Source: Peptostreptococcaceae bacterium VA2 (GTDB lineage: Bacteria > Bacillota > Clostridia > Peptostreptococcales > Peptostreptococcaceae). Taken from it: a stretch of 64,000 nucleotides of DNA. The stretch lies in the NCBI GenBank assembly GCA_000686145.1, contig JMMB01000007.1:1240001-1304000 (forward strand), written 5' to 3'. Position 1 is the stretch's first letter; every line of letters starts with the position of its first letter. Below the pieces are notes generated by a model, which was not told the DNA's origin, searched no databases, and worked only from the letters and a program-made list of their open reading frames with translations. Of the stretch, positions 54,669 to 64,000 are shown piece by piece. The translations under genes were made by a program, and so were the position numbers.

Positions 54669-56042
54669 ATGAGTTTTAACTTTGCAGATGTATTTTTAAA
54701 TCAGTTTATGTTGATGTTTATTGCAATAGTTACTGGTTTGCTCTTTGGGAAAATAAAATTTGGCAAATTTAGCTTTGGTATATCTGGAGCATTATTTACA
54801 GGGCTTGTAATAGGATGGGCTACGTTTAAATATGCAAAAGGTGTACCTGAAGGTGCAGTAGCTTTTGATGCATCACAAAAATTATTATCAGAAGGCGTAA
54901 TATCAAATAATTTATTTGAAATATTTTTAATGCTATTTGTTTGTGCAGTGGGGCTTTTAGCAGCAAAGGATATGGGAATCGTCTTAAAAAAATATGGGCT
55001 GAAGTTTGTTATTTTAGGAATGGTTATAACATTTACAAGTGCAGCGGCTACATATGGTGCAACCCTATTTAGCAAAGACTCAAATCAATATGAAATTTCA
55101 GGAGTATATACAGGTGCGCTTACAAGTTCTCCAGGACTTGCAGCAGCTATAGAAACTGCAAGAGGGCATGCAACTGAAAAAGCAGCTGAGTATGAAAGTA
55201 TGAATAGTAAAGAAAAAGAAAAGTTTTTGGAAATGGCAGGAGTAGAGAATATACCAAAAGACGTTGAAACATTTAAACTAAGTAATGAAATTAAAGATCA
55301 ATATATAACAAATGCAGAAGCTAGCATAGGTGCAGGCCATGCAATAGGATATCCATTTGGAGTATTGATAGTAATATTAGCAGTTAACTTTTTTCCAGTT
55401 ATCTTTAAAATTGATATCGAGAAGGAAAAATTACAATACAAAAAAGAATTAGAAGATGCAAGAAAATCAAGTAGTTCATCTAAAATAATAAAGGAATCAA
55501 AGTTTGATATAGCAGGATTTACACTAGCATGCGGTTTTGGATATATAATTGGAAATATAAACATATATCTACCATTTATAGGGTATTTTAGCTTGGGATC
55601 AACGGGTGGAGTATTAATAGGAGCACTTATTTTAGGTTATATAGGAAAGATTGGAAGTATAAGTTTTAGAATGGACTCAAAAACTCTAGGCATAATAAGA
55701 GATCTTGCATTAGCATTTTTCTTAGGCATAGTAGGGCTTAGATATGGTTATAAGGCTGTAGATGCACTAGTTGGCGCAGGAGCTTATTTGGCAGTAATTT
55801 CATTAGTTGTTGGTATTATAGGTATGTTTGGTGGATTCTTACTAGGAAGGTATGTACTTAAGATTAATTGGCCAATGCTATCAGGTGCTATATGTGGTGG
55901 TATGACGTCTACCCCTGGACTTGGCGCTGCAGTAGAAGCTTTAGGAAGTGATGAACCAGCAGCTGGATATGGAGCAACCTATCCATTTGCATTATTAGGA
56001 ATGGTTATATTTACAATTATACTTCACAAATTACCGATGTAA
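54669..56042 (+). CDS. AspT/YidE-type permease, candidate dicarboxylate carrier
   Basis: 457 residues from the ATG at 54669, set by AAGGAGG 8 nt upstream; longer readings from 54600 have no ribosome site. About 10-11 membrane helices in two related halves. Each half carries the family loop G-x-TS-(S/T)-PGL: GALTSSPGLAAAIETA near 155 and GGMTSTPGLGAAVEAL near 420. A ~60-residue charged cytosolic loop lies between. AspT exchanges aspartate and alanine; here the neighbours suggest uptake of succinate or a similar acid, but this is inference. Confidence 0.82.
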   Translation: MSFNFADVFLNQFMLMFIAIVTGLLFGKIKFGKFSFGISGALFTGLVIGWATFKYAKGVPEGAVAFDASQKLLSEGVISNNLFEIFLMLFVCAVGLLAAKDMGIVLKKYGLKFVILGMVITFTSAAATYGATLFSKDSNQYEISGVYTGALTSSPGLAAAIETARGHATEKAAEYESMNSKEKEKFLEMAGVENIPKDVETFKLSNEIKDQYITNAEASIGAGHAIGYPFGVLIVILAVNFFPVIFKIDIEKEKLQYKKELEDARKSSSSSKIIKESKFDIAGFTLACGFGYIIGNINIYLPFIGYFSLGSTGGVLIGALILGYIGKIGSISFRMDSKTLGIIRDLALAFFLGIVGLRYGYKAVDALVGAGAYLAVISLVVGIIGMFGGFLLGRYVLKINWPMLSGAICGGMTSTPGLGAAVEALGSDEPAAGYGATYPFALLGMVIFTIILHKLPM

Positions 56043-56138
56043 AAGTTGATTAGCAAATGAGATAACACAACTTTATTAAGATTATATACTATCTCTTAAA
56101 TAAGGATAGCTTAAATAATACTGAGTGGGGGGAGACTC

Positions 56139-57656
56139 ATGGATAGTAGATTAAGATGTAGAGAGTTAAAAAGTAAAGTAATGAGCGCAGAGGAAGCTGC
56201 TAAATTTTTTAAAGACGGAATGGTTGTAGGTACTAGTGGGTTTACACCAGCAGGATATCCAAAAGCAGTTCCATTAGAAATAGCAAATAGAGCGAAGAAT
56301 GGAGAAAAAATAGGTTTAACAATAATAACTGGTGCATCAGTAGGGCCAGAACTAGATGGTGAATTATCAGAATCAGGAGTTATGAAAAGAAGATACCCTT
56401 ATCAAACTAATTCAACTTGTAGAAACAAAATAAACAATTCAGATATAAATTACTGTGATATGCACTTAAGTCATACACCTCAATGGGTTAAATATGGATT
56501 CTTTGGGAATATGGATATAGCAATAGTAGAAGCTGTAGCCATAACGAAAGAAGGCTATATAATACCATCAACTTCAATAGGAAATTCAAATGTTTTTGTA
56601 GAATATGCAGACAAAGTTATTGTAGAAATAAATACATCACAACCTTTAGAATTAGAAGGAATTCATGATATATATAATGTTGATATACCACCATTTAGAA
56701 AACCTATTCCTTTAACTAAAGTAGACGATAAAATAGGAACAAATTATATTTATTGTAATAAAGACAAGATATTAGGAATAGTATTTACAGACATAAAAGA
56801 TAAGACAAGACCAGTTAGTAAAATAGATGATGTATCTAAGAAAATGGCAGATAATCTAATTGAATTTTTAGAAAATGAAGTTAGAGAGAATAGACTACCT
56901 AAAAATTTACTCCCTCTACAATCAGGCGTAGGAAGCGTAGCAAATGCAGTGATGGGGGGATTAGTTAATTCAAAATTCAAAGATTTAGTTGTTTATTCTG
57001 AGGTTATTCAAGACAGTGTAATAGATTTAATAGAAGCCGGTAAAGTTAAATTTGCATCTGGAACATCTTTAACTATATCACCAGAAAGATTGGATGATTT
57101 TTATAGTAAATTTAGCAACTATAAAGATAAATTAATACTTAGACCTCAAGAGATAAGCAACAGCCCAGAAATCGCAAGACGATTAGGTGTTATAGCTATA
57201 AATACAGCGATAGAGGTTGATATTTACGGAAATGTAAACTCAACAAATATAATGGGAAGCAGAATGATGAATGGTATAGGTGGATCTGGAGATTTTGCTA
57301 GAAATGGATACTTAACAATATTTACCACAGAATCAATTGCTAAAAATGGTGATATATCAAGCATAGTACCTATGGTATCGCACCATGATCATACAGAACA
57401 TGATGTAATGGTAATTGTTACAGAACAAGGAGTAGCTGATTTAAGAAGCTTATCTCCAAAAGAAAGAGCTATTAAAATAATTGAAAATTGTGCACATCCA
57501 GATTACAAAGAAGCTTTATATCAATATTTCAATGAAGCTTGTGAAGGAAAGTACAAACATACTCCACATGTTTTATCAAAATCATTGTCTTGGCATGATA
57601 GATTTATGAAAACTGGAAGTATGGAAAACAAAGAGTCGCTATCTCAAAATAATTAA
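56139..57656 (+). CDS. Succinate/propionyl-CoA:CoA transferase (acetyl-CoA hydrolase family)
   Basis: 505 residues. VGTSGFTPAGYPKAVP at the N-terminus, LPLQSGVGSVANAVMGGL near 265, and the catalytic Glu in VYSEVIQDSVIDL near 291; MGSRMMNGIGGSGDFARNGYLTIF and VTEQGVADLRSLSPKERA near the C-terminus are family signatures. Members Cat1/ScpC move CoA between succinate and acetate or propionate. In this operon it would charge succinate with CoA from propionyl-CoA, closing the pathway cycle. GGGGGGAGACTC precedes the ATG. Confidence 0.9.
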   Translation: MDSRLRCRELKSKVMSAEEAAKFFKDGMVVGTSGFTPAGYPKAVPLEIANRAKNGEKIGLTIITGASVGPELDGELSESGVMKRRYPYQTNSTCRNKINNSDINYCDMHLSHTPQWVKYGFFGNMDIAIVEAVAITKEGYIIPSTSIGNSNVFVEYADKVIVEINTSQPLELEGIHDIYNVDIPPFRKPIPLTKVDDKIGTNYIYCNKDKILGIVFTDIKDKTRPVSKIDDVSKKMADNLIEFLENEVRENRLPKNLLPLQSGVGSVANAVMGGLVNSKFKDLVVYSEVIQDSVIDLIEAGKVKFASGTSLTISPERLDDFYSKFSNYKDKLILRPQEISNSPEIARRLGVIAINTAIEVDIYGNVNSTNIMGSRMMNGIGGSGDFARNGYLTIFTTESIAKNGDISSIVPMVSHHDHTEHDVMVIVTEQGVADLRSLSPKERAIKIIENCAHPDYKEALYQYFNEACEGKYKHTPHVLSKSLSWHDRFMKTGSMENKESLSQNN

Positions 57657-57688
57657 AATATATCAATTATAAATCTTTAATATATAAA

Positions 57689-57730
57689 GTCTATCATAGG
57701 ATTTAGAAAGTACTAAACCTTATGATAGAC
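57689..57730 (+). repeat. Intercistronic hairpin before the mutase genes
   Basis: GTCTATCATA..ATTTAG pairs with CTAAA..TTATGATAGAC (16 of 18 positions). No T-tract; it may set mRNA processing or stability inside the operon. Confidence 0.6.
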
Positions 57731-57751
57731 AAATAATAAGGGGGATGCTGT

Positions 57752-59422
57752 ATGACTAACAACAAAGAACAAATCCAAAATGGATTTGACAAGTGGGAAG
57801 AAAACAAAGTAAAAAAAAGTTTGGCCAAGTTTCCAGAAAGAAAAGAACACTTTGAATTTGACACAAGAGAGGAAGTAAAAAGATTATATACTCCGCTAGA
57901 TGCTAATATTGATTATGAAAATGACTTAGGATTTCCAGGGCAGTATCCATTTACAAGAGGGGTTCAGCCAACTATGTACAGGGGTAAGTTTTGGACAATG
58001 AGGATGTATGCAGGATTTGCTACAGCAGAAGAATCAAATCAAAGATATAAATATCTAATAGATCAAGGATCTATGGGTCTTTCAGTTGCATTTGATTTAC
58101 CAACACAGATGGGCTATGACTCAGATGAATCAATAGCTGAAGGTGAAGTAGGTAAAGTTGGAGTTTGTATAGATTCATTAGCTGATATGGAAATATTATT
58201 TGATGGAATACCACTAGATAAGGTATCTACATCAATGACAATAAATGCACCAGCAACAGTACTACTTGCAATGTATATTGCAGTTGCTCAAAAACAAGGA
58301 GTTAGTGCAGACAAACTAAGAGGAACTATTCAAAATGATATATTAAAAGAATATGTAGCAAGAGGAACATATATATTCCCAGTAAAACCTTCAATGAGAT
58401 TAATAACAGACATATTTGAATATTGTTCAAAAGAAGTTCCAAAATGGAACACAATAAGTATTTCAGGATATCACATAAGAGAAGCTGGAGCAAATGCTGT
58501 ACAAGAAGTAGCATTTACATTAGCTGATGGTATAGCTTATGTTAACGCAGCAATAGAAGCTGGTCTTCATGTTGATGATTTTGCACCAAGGTTATCTTTC
58601 TTCTTTAATGCGCATAACAATTTATTAGAAGAAGTTTCAAAATTTAGAGCAGCAAGAAGAATATGGTCAAAAATAATGAAAGAAAGATTTGGCTCAACTA
58701 ACCCTAAATCATGGGCTCTTAAATTCCATACTCAAACAGCAGGATGCACACTAACAGCCCAACAGCCAGAAAATAATATAGTAAGGGTTGCAATTCAAAC
58801 ATTAGCAGCAGTTCTTGGAGGTACTCAATCACTACATACAAACTCCAAAGATGAGGCTTTAGCACTTCCAAGTGAAGATTCAGTAAGAGTAGCACTTAGA
58901 ACACAACAAATAGTAGCACACGAAAGTGGAGTAGCAGATAGCATAGATCCGCTTGCTGGTTCATATTATATAGAGAGCTTGACTAATCAAATAGAAGAAG
59001 AAGCTTTAAACATTATAAATAAGATAGATGAATTAGGTGGAGCACCACAAGCAATAGAAAAAGGATTTATTCAACAAGAAATAATGGATAGTGCTTATAA
59101 ATATCAAAAGGATATAGAAAATAATGAAAAAATAATTGTTGGTGTTAATAAGTTCCAAATAGAAGAAGAATCACCAAAAGGATTATTAAAAGTAGATCCT
59201 ATGGTAGGAGAGAGACAAATAGAAAAAATAAAAGCTCTTAAAGAAAAAAGAGACAATTATAAAGTTAAACAAACTTTAGAAGCTTTAAGAAATGCATGTA
59301 AAAGCAGTGAAAATGTAATGCCATATATATTAGAAGCAGTTAAAGAATATGCTACGTTAGGTGAAATATGTGGAGTTATGAGAGAAGAATTTGGTGAATA
59401 TAAACAAACAGTTATGATATAG
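57752..59422 (+). CDS. Methylmalonyl-CoA mutase, large subunit (catalytic domain)
   Basis: 556 residues forming the substrate-binding TIM barrel: [43 protein letters not shown] near the N-terminus, with the active-site Tyr, and [46 protein letters not shown] and [15 protein letters not shown] later. The B12-binding domain is encoded by a separate gene 15 nt downstream. The holoenzyme interconverts succinyl-CoA and (R)-methylmalonyl-CoA with adenosylcobalamin. Confidence 0.95.
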   Translation: MTNNKEQIQNGFDKWEENKVKKSLAKFPERKEHFEFDTREEVKRLYTPLDANIDYENDLGFPGQYPFTRGVQPTMYRGKFWTMRMYAGFATAEESNQRYKYLIDQGSMGLSVAFDLPTQMGYDSDESIAEGEVGKVGVCIDSLADMEILFDGIPLDKVSTSMTINAPATVLLAMYIAVAQKQGVSADKLRGTIQNDILKEYVARGTYIFPVKPSMRLITDIFEYCSKEVPKWNTISISGYHIREAGANAVQEVAFTLADGIAYVNAAIEAGLHVDDFAPRLSFFFNAHNNLLEEVSKFRAARRIWSKIMKERFGSTNPKSWALKFHTQTAGCTLTAQQPENNIVRVAIQTLAAVLGGTQSLHTNSKDEALALPSEDSVRVALRTQQIVAHESGVADSIDPLAGSYYIESLTNQIEEEALNIINKIDELGGAPQAIEKGFIQQEIMDSAYKYQKDIENNEKIIVGVNKFQIEEESPKGLLKVDPMVGERQIEKIKALKEKRDNYKVKQTLEALRNACKSSENVMPYILEAVKEYATLGEICGVMREEFGEYKQTVMI

Positions 59423-59437
59423 GGGGGAATTAAAGAT

Positions 59438-59839
59438 ATGAGACCAATAAGAGTATTAGTTGCAAAGCCAGGCCTTGATGGTCATGATAGAGGTGCTAAG
59501 GTAATCGCTCGTGCCTTAAGAGATGCAGGTATGGAAGTAATATATACGGGACTTCGTCAGACTCCCGAACAAATAGTCGCATCAGCTATACAAGAGGATG
59601 TTGATGTTATTGCTATGAGCATTTTATCAGGAGCACATAACCATTTATTGCCAAAAGTTGCAGATTTACTAAAATCAGAAGAAGTAAATGACATATTAAT
59701 AATAGGCGGAGGAGTTATACCAGAAGATGATATACCAGGGTTAAAAGAAAAAGGAATAGCTGAAATTTTTACTCCTGGTACACCAACTTCTGTGACAATA
59801 GATTTTATAAAAGAAAATATAAAAAAAGACTTAGTTTAA
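59438..59839 (+). CDS. Methylmalonyl-CoA mutase, cobalamin-binding subunit
   Basis: 133 residues, one B12-binding Rossmann-like domain. The lower-ligand motif DGHDRG (D-x-H-x-x-G; His is the cobalt ligand) is near residues 14-19, with [14 protein letters not shown] and [11 protein letters not shown] later. Splitting the mutase into a catalytic and a B12 chain is common in Archaea and some Firmicutes. Confidence 0.95.
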   Translation: MRPIRVLVAKPGLDGHDRGAKVIARALRDAGMEVIYTGLRQTPEQIVASAIQEDVDVIAMSILSGAHNHLLPKVADLLKSEEVNDILIIGGGVIPEDDIPGLKEKGIAEIFTPGTPTSVTIDFIKENIKKDLV

Positions 59840-59854
59840 AAAAGTGAGGATAAT

Positions 59855-60802
59855 ATGAAAAATATAGTGAATGGAGTACTAGAAGGTAAAAAAAGAGATT
59901 GCGCTAGACTTATCACTATTGTAGAAAATGAATCATGTGGATATGAAGAGGCATTAAAAGAAATATACAAACACACTGGAGGGGCTTATGTTGTTGGAAT
60001 AACTGGTCCCCCTGGTGCTGGTAAATCCACATTTACTGATAAGTTAGTAAAGTTAATTAGAGAAGAAGGTAAGAAAGTAGGAATAATAGCAATAGACCCA
60101 ACAAGCCCTTTTACAAAAGGTGCAATCCTCGGGGATAGGATTAGAATGAATGATTTAAGCACAGACCCAGGGGTTTTTATAAGATCTATGGGAACTAGAG
60201 GAAGCTTAGGTGGTTTATCTAATGCTACACAAGCAGCTATAAAGGTATTAGATGCTTATGGATGTGATTATATATTTATAGAAACTGTTGGGGTTGGCCA
60301 ATCTGAAATTGATATAGTAAAAACAGCTGATACTACTTTAATAGTTATGGTTCCTGGTTTGGGAGATGATATACAAGCTATAAAAGCAGGTGTTATGGAA
60401 ATTGCAGATGTGTTTGTTATAAATAAAGCTGATAAAGATGGAGCTAAAAAAACATCTTTAGAAATAGAAATGATGCTAGATTTTAAAAAGGATTGGGAAT
60501 TTAGACCTCCAGTAAACCTAGCTATAGCAGAAAACGGACAGGGTGTAGATATAACTTATCAAAATATATTAAAACACAAAGAGTTTTTAGAAAAAAATAA
60601 TAAATTAAATGATAATAGATTAGATAGAAATAGACTTGAGGTTAAAGAACTAGTACAAAGAAAAGTTGCTAAAATGGTAAAAAAATTAGAATACAGTGAT
60701 GAAGTAGAAGAATTATTAACTAAGACTATGACTAAGGAAATAGATCCTTATTCTATAAGTAACATTTTATTTAAAAAAATAACTAATAGTAAAAATTTAT
60801 AA
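59855..60802 (+). CDS. meaB: MeaB-type GTPase chaperone of methylmalonyl-CoA mutase
   Basis: 315 residues. Walker [10 protein letters not shown] near 51-59, switch region [42 protein letters not shown], Walker [10 protein letters not shown], and NKAD. It guards the mutase against inactivation and loads cofactor in a GTP-driven cycle. AGTGAGGAT precedes the ATG. Confidence 0.94.
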   Translation: MKNIVNGVLEGKKRDCARLITIVENESCGYEEALKEIYKHTGGAYVVGITGPPGAGKSTFTDKLVKLIREEGKKVGIIAIDPTSPFTKGAILGDRIRMNDLSTDPGVFIRSMGTRGSLGGLSNATQAAIKVLDAYGCDYIFIETVGVGQSEIDIVKTADTTLIVMVPGLGDDIQAIKAGVMEIADVFVINKADKDGAKKTSLEIEMMLDFKKDWEFRPPVNLAIAENGQGVDITYQNILKHKEFLEKNNKLNDNRLDRNRLEVKELVQRKVAKMVKKLEYSDEVEELLTKTMTKEIDPYSISNILFKKITNSKNL

Positions 60803-60816
60803 GTGGAGGGGTAATG

Positions 60817-61227
60817 ATGGATATATTAAGAGTTGACCATGTTGGTATAGCTGTAAATAATTTAGAAGAAACTTTGAAATTTTATGAAGATGTATTGGGG
60901 TTAAAATGTGAAGGAACAGAGATAGTAGAAGAACAAAAGGTAAAAGTTGCTTTCTTACCAGTAGGAGAAACAGAACTTGAATTATTAGAATCAACTACTG
61001 AAGAGGGTCCAATAGCAAAGTTTATAGCTAAAAATGGAGGACGTGGAGGGATACAACACGTTGCTGTAAGAGTTGAAAATATAGAAAAAGCAATAGAAGA
61101 AGTTAAATCTAAAGGATATAAAATGATAGATGAAAAACCTAGATATGGAGCAGGAAATGCAAGAATAGCATTTTGCCATCCAAAGGGAGTAGATGGAGTA
61201 TTGTTAGAGTTAAGTGAAAGAAAATAG
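60817..61227 (+). CDS. mce: Methylmalonyl-CoA epimerase
   Basis: 136 residues from the second of two adjacent ATGs (60817), 5 nt after GGAGGGG; the first is too close to the site. VOC-fold metalloenzyme: [24 protein letters not shown] with a metal His, [13 protein letters not shown] with the second, and LLELSE with the metal Glu. It converts the (R)-CoA ester made by the mutase to the (S)-form needed by the decarboxylase. Confidence 0.95.
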   Translation: MDILRVDHVGIAVNNLEETLKFYEDVLGLKCEGTEIVEEQKVKVAFLPVGETELELLESTTEEGPIAKFIAKNGGRGGIQHVAVRVENIEKAIEEVKSKGYKMIDEKPRYGAGNARIAFCHPKGVDGVLLELSERK

Positions 61228-61255
61228 CCAAAAATAAATACTTGGGGGTGATTTT

Positions 61256-62803
61256 GTGTCACAAGAAAAACTAAACTTACTTAATGAAAAAAGAGGCAAG
61301 ATAGAATTAGGTGGAGGTCAAAAAAGAATAGACAAACAACATGCATCTGGTAAATTAACAGCAAGAGAAAGAATGAATAAATTATTTGATGATAATACTT
61401 TTGTAGAATTAGATGCTTTTGTTAAACATAGATGTTCTAATTTTAAAATGGAAAAACAAGAAATACCTGGCGAAGGTGTTGTCACAGGATATGGAAAAGT
61501 AGATGGAAGGTTAGTTTGTGCTTTTGCTCAAGATTTTACAGTACTTGGTGGATCTTTAGGCGAAATGCATGCTAAAAAAATTGGAAAAGTGATGGATATG
61601 GGAATAAAAGTAGGGGCGCCAGTAGTAGGGCTTAATGACTCAGGAGGAGCTAGAATTCAAGAAGGTGTTGATGCACTTGCTGGGTATGGAGAAATTTTTT
61701 ATAAAAATACTATAGCATCAGGTGTGATCCCACAAATATCAGCTATAATGGGACCTTGTGCAGGGGGAGCAGTTTATTCACCAGCATTAACAGATTTTGT
61801 ATATATGGTAGACCAAACGAGTCAAATGTTTATAACAGGTCCACAAGTTATAAAAACTGTAACAGGGGAAGAAGTAAGTGCCCAAGATTTAGGTGGAGCA
61901 GCAACACATAATAATACTTCAGGGGTAGCTCATTTTATGGCTTCAAATGATGAAGATTGCATAAATCAAATAAGAAAATTATTAAGCTTCCTACCTTCAA
62001 ATAATTCTGAAAAAGCTCCGATAATTGAAAGTATAGATGATCCAAATAGATTAAATGAAGTTTTAAATAAGATAATTCCAAATGATTCAAATAAGCCATA
62101 TGATATGAAAGAAATTATATATGAAATAATTGATGAAGGTGATTTCTATGAAGTTCAGCCATACTTTGCACAAAATATTATAACTGGATTTGCAAGAATA
62201 ACTGGAGAAAGCGTAGGAATAATTGCGAATCAACCTAAATTTATGGCTGGGTCATTAGATATAAACTCATCTGATAAAAGTGCAAGATTTATAAGAACTT
62301 GTGATGCATTTAATATTCCAATTGTAAATTTAGTGGATGTACCAGGATTTTTACCAGGAACTTCTCAAGAATACGGTGGAATAATACGTCACGGTGCAAA
62401 AATGTTATATGCATATAGTGAAGCTACTGTTCCTAAAATTACAATTATAACTAGAAAAGCATATGGTGGGTCATATTTAGCTATGTGTTCAAAAGATTTA
62501 GGAGCAGATATGGTTTTAGCATGGCCTACAGCTGAAGTTGCAGTTATGGGACCAAGTGGAGCCGCAAATATAATATTTAAAAATGATATAAAAAATGCTG
62601 AGGATCAAAAATTAATGAGAGAAACTAAGATAAAAGAATATACAGAGGAATTTGCAACTCCATATAAAGCGGCTGAAAGAGGATATATTGACGATGTAAT
62701 TGAACCATCACTTACAAGAATAAGACTTTGTGATGCACTTGACACATTATCTTCTAAACGTGAAGAAAGACCGCCTAAAAAGCACGGAAATATACCTTTA
62801 TAG
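61256..62803 (+). CDS. mmdA: Methylmalonyl-CoA decarboxylase alpha subunit (carboxyltransferase)
   Basis: 515 residues from a GTG start with GGGGGTG upstream. Carboxyltransferase signatures: ARERMNKLFDDNTFVELDAF, VVGLNDSGGARIQEGVDALAGYGEIFYKN, GPCAGGAVYSPALTDFVYM, DVPGFLPGTSQEYGGIIRHGAKMLYAYSEATVPKITIITRKAYGGSY. Moves the carboxyl group of (S)-methylmalonyl-CoA to biotin on the partner MmdC, releasing propionyl-CoA. The same fold serves propionyl-CoA carboxylase, but the following Na+-pump genes settle the call. Confidence 0.95.
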   Translation: MSQEKLNLLNEKRGKIELGGGQKRIDKQHASGKLTARERMNKLFDDNTFVELDAFVKHRCSNFKMEKQEIPGEGVVTGYGKVDGRLVCAFAQDFTVLGGSLGEMHAKKIGKVMDMGIKVGAPVVGLNDSGGARIQEGVDALAGYGEIFYKNTIASGVIPQISAIMGPCAGGAVYSPALTDFVYMVDQTSQMFITGPQVIKTVTGEEVSAQDLGGAATHNNTSGVAHFMASNDEDCINQIRKLLSFLPSNNSEKAPIIESIDDPNRLNEVLNKIIPNDSNKPYDMKEIIYEIIDEGDFYEVQPYFAQNIITGFARITGESVGIIANQPKFMAGSLDINSSDKSARFIRTCDAFNIPIVNLVDVPGFLPGTSQEYGGIIRHGAKMLYAYSEATVPKITIITRKAYGGSYLAMCSKDLGADMVLAWPTAEVAVMGPSGAANIIFKNDIKNAEDQKLMRETKIKEYTEEFATPYKAAERGYIDDVIEPSLTRIRLCDALDTLSSKREERPPKKHGNIPL

Positions 62804-62817
62804 GAAGGTGGTAAATT

Positions 62818-63192
62818 ATGAATATTAGCCAATTATTAGAATCTTTAAAAGATCCTTCAGCAGCATTAAGTATAGGCGATAAACTGCTTGCTGGATTTAG
62901 TGTAGCTATACTTTCAATGAGTGTAGTATTTATAGTATTAGTTATAATAGCAGGAATAATAAGTTTATTACAAAGAGAAAAAATTAAGCCACAACCTACA
63001 GTATCATCTGTAGTTAATACCCAAGAAGTAAATAATGAAATACAAGATAATACAGAACTAGTAGCTGTAATTACTTCAGCAATTTGTGCAGCCACTGGAA
63101 ATAAAGCTAATAACATACTAGTTAGAAAGATAGTAAGAAGCAATAACTCTAAATCAAGTTGGGAAAGTATATCAAAGAATATTACTAAATAA
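62818..63192 (+). CDS. mmdD: Na+-pumping decarboxylase delta subunit (OadG-like)
   Basis: 124 residues. One membrane helix at ~27-50 ([25 protein letters not shown]), then a hydrophilic linker and a conserved C-terminus with [13 protein letters not shown] and [18 protein letters not shown]. OadG/MmdD anchors and assembles the complex. GAAGGTGG precedes the ATG. Confidence 0.9.
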   Translation: MNISQLLESLKDPSAALSIGDKLLAGFSVAILSMSVVFIVLVIIAGIISLLQREKIKPQPTVSSVVNTQEVNNEIQDNTELVAVITSAICAATGNKANNILVRKIVRSNNSKSSWESISKNITK

Positions 63193-63215
63193 TGAACCAT
63201 AGGGGGAGTTTAAAA

Positions 63216-63584
63216 ATGATAAAAAAATACAATATAACAGTTAATGGAAATACATACGATGTAGAGGTGGAGGAATTAGGTAGTGAAGCCGTTTCTAGAC
63301 CACAAGCAGTGCAACAAAGTGCACCTAAAGTAGTAGCGCAAAAACCTCAAGCAGCACCAGTAAGTTCAGGTGCAGGAAGTATAAATGCACCAATGCCAGG
63401 AACTATTAATGATGTTCGCGTTAAAGCTGGAGATAATGTAAAAAAAGGCGATGTTTTATTAATACTTGAAGCTATGAAAATGGAAAATGAGATAATGGCA
63501 AGTTGTGATGGAACAGTTTCAAAAGTAAGCGTATCAAAAGGAGCATCAGTAAGCGTAGGGGACGCTTTAATAACTATAGGATAG
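63216..63584 (+). CDS. mmdC: Biotin carrier subunit of methylmalonyl-CoA decarboxylase
   Basis: 122 residues from the ATG at 63216 (AGGGGGAG upstream); an earlier ATG at 63192 overlaps mmdD and lacks a site. A short N-terminal beta domain, a Pro/Ala/Gln/Val-rich flexible linker (~28-55), and a biotinyl domain with the biotinylated Lys in [10 protein letters not shown] near 87. It carries the carboxyl group from MmdA to the membrane subunit MmdB. Confidence 0.95.
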   Translation: MIKKYNITVNGNTYDVEVEELGSEAVSRPQAVQQSAPKVVAQKPQAAPVSSGAGSINAPMPGTINDVRVKAGDNVKKGDVLLILEAMKMENEIMASCDGTVSKVSVSKGASVSVGDALITIG

Positions 63585-63610
63585 AAATTAAAAAGAAGGG
63601 GGACTTACCC

Positions 63611-64000
63611 GTGGGAGAAGTTATAACTGATTTTATTCAATCAATGGGTATTGTTAATATGGACTGGAGACAATTAGTAATGATTGTAATTGCCTGTGTC
63701 CTATTATATTTAGCAATAGCTAAAGGTTTTGAACCTTTATTATTAGTACCTATAGCTTTTGGTATGCTGCTTTCAAATATTCCACTTTCAGGAGTTATGA
63801 ATAGTGCAGTTTCTACAATTGAGCCTATAGGAAACGCAACAAATGGAATTATGGAGGCCGGTATTAGTACCAAAACGCCAGGAGGTCTACTATATTATCT
63901 ATTCCAAGGCGATGCACTTGGAATATTTCCTCCATTAATATTTTTAGGAGTTGGAGCTATGACAGACTTCGGTCCGTTAATAGCCAATCCAAAGAATATA
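63611..64000 (+). CDS. mmdB: Na+-pumping decarboxylase beta subunit, start only
   Basis: 130 codons are visible from a GTG at 63611 with GGGGG 8 nt upstream; the gene runs past the end of the window. The sequence (M)GEVITDFIQSMGIVNMDWRQLVMIVIACVLLYLAIAKGFEPLLLVPIAFGMLLSNIP and later FPPLIFLGVGAMTDFGPLIANPKN is typical of OadB/MmdB, the Na+-channel subunit that decarboxylates carboxybiotin and exports two sodium ions. Confidence 0.95.
   Translation, partial: MGEVITDFIQSMGIVNMDWRQLVMIVIACVLLYLAIAKGFEPLLLVPIAFGMLLSNIPLSGVMNSAVSTIEPIGNATNGIMEAGISTKTPGGLLYYLFQGDALGIFPPLIFLGVGAMTDFGPLIANPKNI

Noticed and set aside
60797-62832. Several minus-strand open frames across the epimerase and mmdA genes
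   Set aside because: Shadows of strongly conserved plus-strand genes; no ribosome sites.
1-64000. Mobile elements, prophage, restriction or defence systems, tRNA and rRNA genes
   Set aside because: I looked along both strands and saw no transposase, integrase, phage, toxin-antitoxin or nuclease signatures and no tRNA or rRNA sequence.

Overview
The window looks like a chromosomal segment of a low-GC, spore-forming, anaerobic Firmicute. Codons are strongly AT-biased and ribosome-binding sites are strong (AGGAGG type). Gene content (2-hydroxyacyl-CoA-dehydratase-like iron-sulfur protein, sodium-pumping decarboxylase, exosporium-like collagen protein, clostridial small proteins) points to the Clostridia. 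I infer Peptostreptococcaceae (a Romboutsia, Intestinibacter or Paraclostridium relative); no rRNA is present to confirm this. No phage, IS element, CRISPR array, tRNA or rRNA was seen. The window starts inside a cation/proton antiporter gene and ends inside mmdB.

Layout. 1-8 kb: antiporter tail, DUF1540 protein, thioredoxin-like protein, then a fluoride riboswitch in front of a second cation/proton antiporter, a nitroreductase-like protein and a K+ channel; next a double-cubane-cluster-type protein with its ATPase activator, and a secreted unknown protein. 8.3-13.6 kb: a membrane-anchored kinase-like protein with a degraded active site, followed by two tandem TPR-GGDEF cyclases. 13.8-18.5 kb: ribose operon rbsKDACB. 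18.8-22.1 kb: cell-wall SH3/3D protein behind a WalR-like box, DEAD-box helicase, D,D-carboxypeptidase. 22.2-30.6 kb: core genes rpsB-tsf, pyrH-frr-uppS-cdsA, dxr-rseP-ispG. 30.7-35.4 kb: purine permease, polysaccharide deacetylase, small membrane proteins, Nudix hydrolase. 35.4-39 kb: cysK-cysE behind paired palindromic operators, then a TPP riboswitch with thiD-thiE. 39-48 kb: collagen-like surface protein, AI-2E family exporter, acetyltransferase, PatB/MalY-type aminotransferase, AEC transporter, Sel1/TPR protein. 47-50.5 kb: a Mn2+ (yybP-ykoY type) riboswitch feeding a cation exchanger gene that has lost its N-terminal half, then corA with a compact unexplained structured leader, and a nitronate-monooxygenase-like gene whose best start codon is AUA. 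50.8-54.4 kb: small membrane protein, typA, small Cys-rich protein, LysR regulator.

54.6-64 kb is a coherent catabolic locus: a divergent LysR gene, an AspT/YidE-type permease, a CoA-transferase, methylmalonyl-CoA mutase (two subunits), MeaB chaperone, epimerase, and the Na+-pumping methylmalonyl-CoA decarboxylase (mmdA, D, C, B). Together these would turn succinate into propionate and CO2 while building a sodium gradient.

Regulatory RNA is the densest theme: fluoride, TPP and Mn2+ riboswitches, a structured rpsB leader, and one folded leader before corA that I cannot assign. The best leads for new biology are that corA leader, the kinase-like/TPR-GGDEF cluster, the paired operators on cysK, and the riboswitch-driven truncated exchanger.
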